Assembly (NCBI GenBank): GCA_017937685.1
Contig: JAGBDD010000197.1
Coordinates: forward strand, 26,074-90,073
DNA length: 64,000 nucleotides
Direction: 5' to 3'
Source: Thermoguttaceae bacterium
GTDB taxonomy: Bacteria > Planctomycetota > Planctomycetia > Pirellulales > Thermoguttaceae
Positions within the stretch are counted from its first letter, which is position 1, and each line of letters starts with the position of its first letter. The notes under the pieces are model-generated. The model did no database searches and was not told where the DNA came from. It worked only from the letters and a program-made list of their open reading frames with translations. Shown here piece after piece: positions 63,732 through 64,000 of the stretch. Made by a program: the position numbers and the translations under genes.

Positions 63732-64000
63732 GAGCGTGTTGACACTACTGTTTAAATAAAATAACGATTGCTACAAAGTTTAAAAACGCCGAAAACATAA
63801 CGTCGAGTTTATCGCAACGCGTCGCGATTCGACGGAAGTCCTGAATACGTCGAAAGAAACGTTCGATTTCGTTGCGGCGTTTGTAAAGTTTTTTGTTGTA
63901 ACGCCAATGATTGCGTCGGTTACGCTTCGGCGGAACAACCGGTTTGAAGCCGACGTCGCGAGCCGTTTGACGCGTTTCGTCGCCTTCGTAAGCGCGATCC
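63732..64000 (-). mobile_element. IS5-type insertion sequence, one end
   Basis: The likely terminal repeat starts GAGCGTGTTGACAC at 63732, directly after TTA (29-31 of that line), a target compatible with the TA/TNA preference of this group. The transposase stop lies within it. The other end is outside the window. Confidence 0.75.
63745..64000 (-). CDS. IS5-family transposase, C-terminal part
   Basis: The last 84 codons of a DDE transposase are readable on the minus strand and run off the window: DRAYEGDETRQTARDVGFKP, VVPPKRNRRNHWRYNKKLYK, then RRNEIERFFRRIQDFRRIAT and RCDKLDVMFSAFLNFVAIVI. The pattern DRAYxGD, PPKRNR and RNxIERFFxRxxxFRRIATRxDK is the second-reading-frame product of IS1031/IS427-type elements of the IS5 family, with the catalytic Glu in RNEIERFF. 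The preserved frame suggests the element is recent or active. Confidence 0.9.
   Translation of the reverse strand, partial: DRAYEGDETRQTARDVGFKPVVPPKRNRRNHWRYNKKLYKRRNEIERFFRRIQDFRRIATRCDKLDVMFSAFLNFVAIVILFKQ

Overview
The window looks like a planctomycete chromosome, probably Pirellulales and possibly a gut-type Thermoguttaceae lineage (lineage is inferred from gene content only). The pointers are two DUF1559 proteins with a prepilin-type N-terminus and the H-x9-DG motif, a 59-residue DUF6800-type protein, a zinc-ribbon membrane protein, planctomycete HEAT-repeat and ADP-ribosylation-factor-GAP-like secreted proteins, and GH106/GH36/sialidase-type enzymes. A class III (anaerobic) ribonucleotide reductase with its activase suggests growth without oxygen. 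Codon use is very rich in CpG (GCG, CGC, TCG, GAC), which leaves long open antisense frames over nearly every real gene.

Layout. 1-6.2 kb: a glycosidase-like gene cut by the window edge, then dcd and the overlapping pair nrdD-nrdG; the 3' end of nrdG is duplicated just downstream. 6.4-11.4 kb: a secreted planctomycete protein, a double zinc-ribbon membrane protein and a DUF1559 protein. 11.5-18.9 kb: purM, rsmG with a long RGG tail, a lipoprotein with a Glu/Ala/Pro repeat tail, a GT4 glycosyltransferase and an exported beta-carbonic anhydrase. 19-30.7 kb: a polysaccharide-use block on the minus strand (secreted esterase, GH36 alpha-galactosidase, GH106 alpha-L-rhamnosidase, and a secreted two-module protein whose signal peptide carries an in-frame stop). 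31-38.4 kb: rpsU, a DUF2157/GDYXXLXY membrane protein, a HEAT lipoprotein, an isochorismatase-like hydrolase and metY. 38.5-47.6 kb (minus): ribD, thiC, pyrD, a P-loop ATPase with an arrestin-like partner, an FGE-type protein and a Tat-exported sialidase-like protein. 48.1-50 kb: a DUF1559 plus carboxypeptidase-regulatory-like lipoprotein pair. 50-58.6 kb (minus): a frameshifted ThuA gene, the DUF6800-type gene, galK, an acidic protein, pepT and mutS. 59.2-61.8 kb: fba and a HEAT-repeat secreted protein. 61.9-64 kb: two decayed genes, one interrupted by an IS5-type insertion sequence that runs off the window.

The genes for GH36, GH106 and galK share an almost identical promoter (TTGAAW-N17-TATACT with CGG before the -10), which suggests a common galactose/rhamnose programme: secreted enzymes release the sugars, galK phosphorylates galactose, and fba feeds the product into glycolysis. 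Most other predicted promoters are ordinary sigma-70 types, and many transcripts end in clear hairpin-plus-T terminators. I found no tRNA, rRNA, CRISPR array or phage. No complete new defence or biosynthetic system is visible. The most unusual items are the arrestin-like/ATPase pair, the shared sugar promoter, a conserved 56-59 nt intergenic repeat, the tandemly duplicated secreted protein, and three independently broken loci.
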